The notes below the pieces were generated by a model. It made no database searches. It was not told the origin of the DNA and saw nothing but the letters and a program-made list of their open reading frames with translations. A DNA stretch of 64,000 bases from Rhabditophanes sp. KR3021 (taxonomy: Eukaryota > Nematoda > Chromadorea > Rhabditida > Alloionematidae): assembly GCA_963281155.1 (NCBI GenBank), contig CAUJLY010000006.1, positions 5,022,001 to 5,086,000 of the forward strand, written 5' to 3'. Both the position numbers and the translations under genes were made by a program. The number at the start of each line of letters is the position of its first letter. The first letter of the stretch is position 1. Positions 62,962 through 64,000 of this stretch are shown here, piece after piece.

Positions 62962-64000
62962 CGTCGTGTATCGGAATTATAACAAAAATACAATGAAATG
63001 GGTTTGTGTATATCACTTTATAAAACTATATTCTCATAATTTACTCAAAGATTATAATGAAATAATAACCACTTGAGTATATACTGGTAACGAATATGCT
63101 TGATAATTTGCAATATTCCTATGTGTTATATTTTAATAAAAAACAACGAAATATGTTATGCCAATCAAAACATGTTGCTATAGTTACTGAAACGTATTCT
63201 TCATTTAAATTGTTAAACCTTAAGTAGGATTATATTGATTATCCAAATTTTTCAAGAGAAATTAGAAAATTCAGTCAAACCTTATGCACCTTAAAATGTT
63301 TTAATCAAGTGGAAATGTGGCAGTTTAAAAATGTATGGGGCGAAAGTAATGAGGTAAAACTATATAGACCAAGTCAAAATTGTCTTAATGTGTAAAAAAT
63401 ATTTGCAAGCATAAATAATGAGAAACTATTAACTAAATTAATGTATTTCATTCAAATATATTTGTACACATTTTGTGTACATATTTAAAACTTTGACTAG
63501 CAAATATCAAAACAAAAGAAGATGCCATAACAAACATATTTTTAATAAATATTTTTTTTGTTCAATTGTGGCAATAAATCAAATGTAATGTTAAACAACA
63601 AAGAAAATTTGTGTTAATTTGTTCAAATAAATTAATTTACACTGGTGAATTTAGCGAAAATTTTTCAGGCTAGGCAAACTTTTACATTCTCGAATTTTCA
63701 TTTACGCCGCTTTCAATTTTATTAAATTGCCTCTATTTTGAAAAATTACTTTATCAGGGCATATGACATTATCCATAGAAAGTCTGATAAATATGCATAT
63801 TGTATAACTTGATTTTGTATTAATAAATTTGTTTGTTCAAAGAAAAGTATAAACATTGGGATAAAAGTTTGAATAAAAAAACAAAGAATGCACTTGTTGT
63901 ATTATTTTCGGTTAAAAAACAATGTTACTTTATTTATTTATTATAGTTACTTGGCTCTAAAAAGGAAAATAGGTTGTAGTTTTTATTTAGAAACTTATAG
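62962..64000. other. Right end of window, no recognisable gene
   Basis: About 1 kb of AT-rich sequence without protein-like frames on either strand. It may contain 5' exons or the promoter of the minus-strand gene ending at 62137; nothing can be assigned. Confidence 0.5.

Noticed and set aside
1..64000. tRNA, rRNA, CRISPR array, intact transposon or long terminal repeats
   Set aside because: No cloverleaf-like box A/B pair, direct-repeat array, transposase or reverse transcriptase frame was recognised by eye; small RNAs could still be missed.

Overview
The window looks like nuclear DNA from a nematode, and the species cannot be named from it. Four features point that way. The sequence is strongly AT-rich. 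Most introns are 40-75 nt with GTAAGT-like donors and (T)TTCAG or TTATAG acceptors. Several genes have an acceptor-like site just upstream of the first ATG, as expected for spliced-leader trans-splicing. The dominant gene is a match to Clarinet (CLA-1), a giant active-zone protein I know only from nematodes. A beta-lactamase-like LACT protein and a PCTAIRE kinase also fit a worm gene set.

Layout. 1-4.5 kb holds one small single-pass membrane protein gene on the minus strand and otherwise no recognised gene. 4.6-31.75 kb (+) is one giant gene that I can assemble end to end: ten exons, every junction in frame, 8,802 codons. It has a short N-terminal exon, about 5,200 residues of degenerate repeats, a disordered linker, then one PDZ and one C2 domain at the C-terminus. 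32.8-35.3 kb (-) is a four-exon orphan receptor-like gene (signal peptide, glycosylated ectodomain of about 340 residues, at least seven membrane segments). 40.0-50.7 kb (+) is a PCTAIRE-type cyclin-dependent kinase (pct-1/CDK16-18 family) with two alternative N-termini and a 7.7-kb intron. 52.5-53.9 kb (+) is a GT10 alpha-1,3-fucosyltransferase. 54.7-57.4 kb (-) is a membrane-anchored serine beta-lactamase-like (LACT) protein whose large intron carries a decayed coding-like segment. 58.0-60.1 kb (-) is a C9orf72/ALFA-1 family DENN protein. 62.1-63.0 kb (-) is an unrecognised protein with a C-terminal membrane anchor, whose reading frame is broken or spliced in an unusual way.

Functional picture. 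CLA-1 scaffolds synaptic vesicle release sites, and PCTAIRE kinases regulate axonal transport and synapse placement, so two presynaptic genes lie about 8 kb apart. The other genes (glycan synthesis, LACT, C9orf72 endolysosome/autophagy) have no evident link to them. There is no sign of a bacterial-style operon, CRISPR array or intact transposon.

The most interesting content is the repeat architecture of the giant protein. About 45 copies of a helix-like motif resemble the Rab-binding alpha-1 helix of RIM/rabphilin/piccolo-type effectors. They are interspersed with about 28 copies of a serine/acidic TSGAD motif, plus recent tandem expansions in two places. Exon boundaries were read by eye from splice consensus and frame continuity; no alignment or expression data were available.
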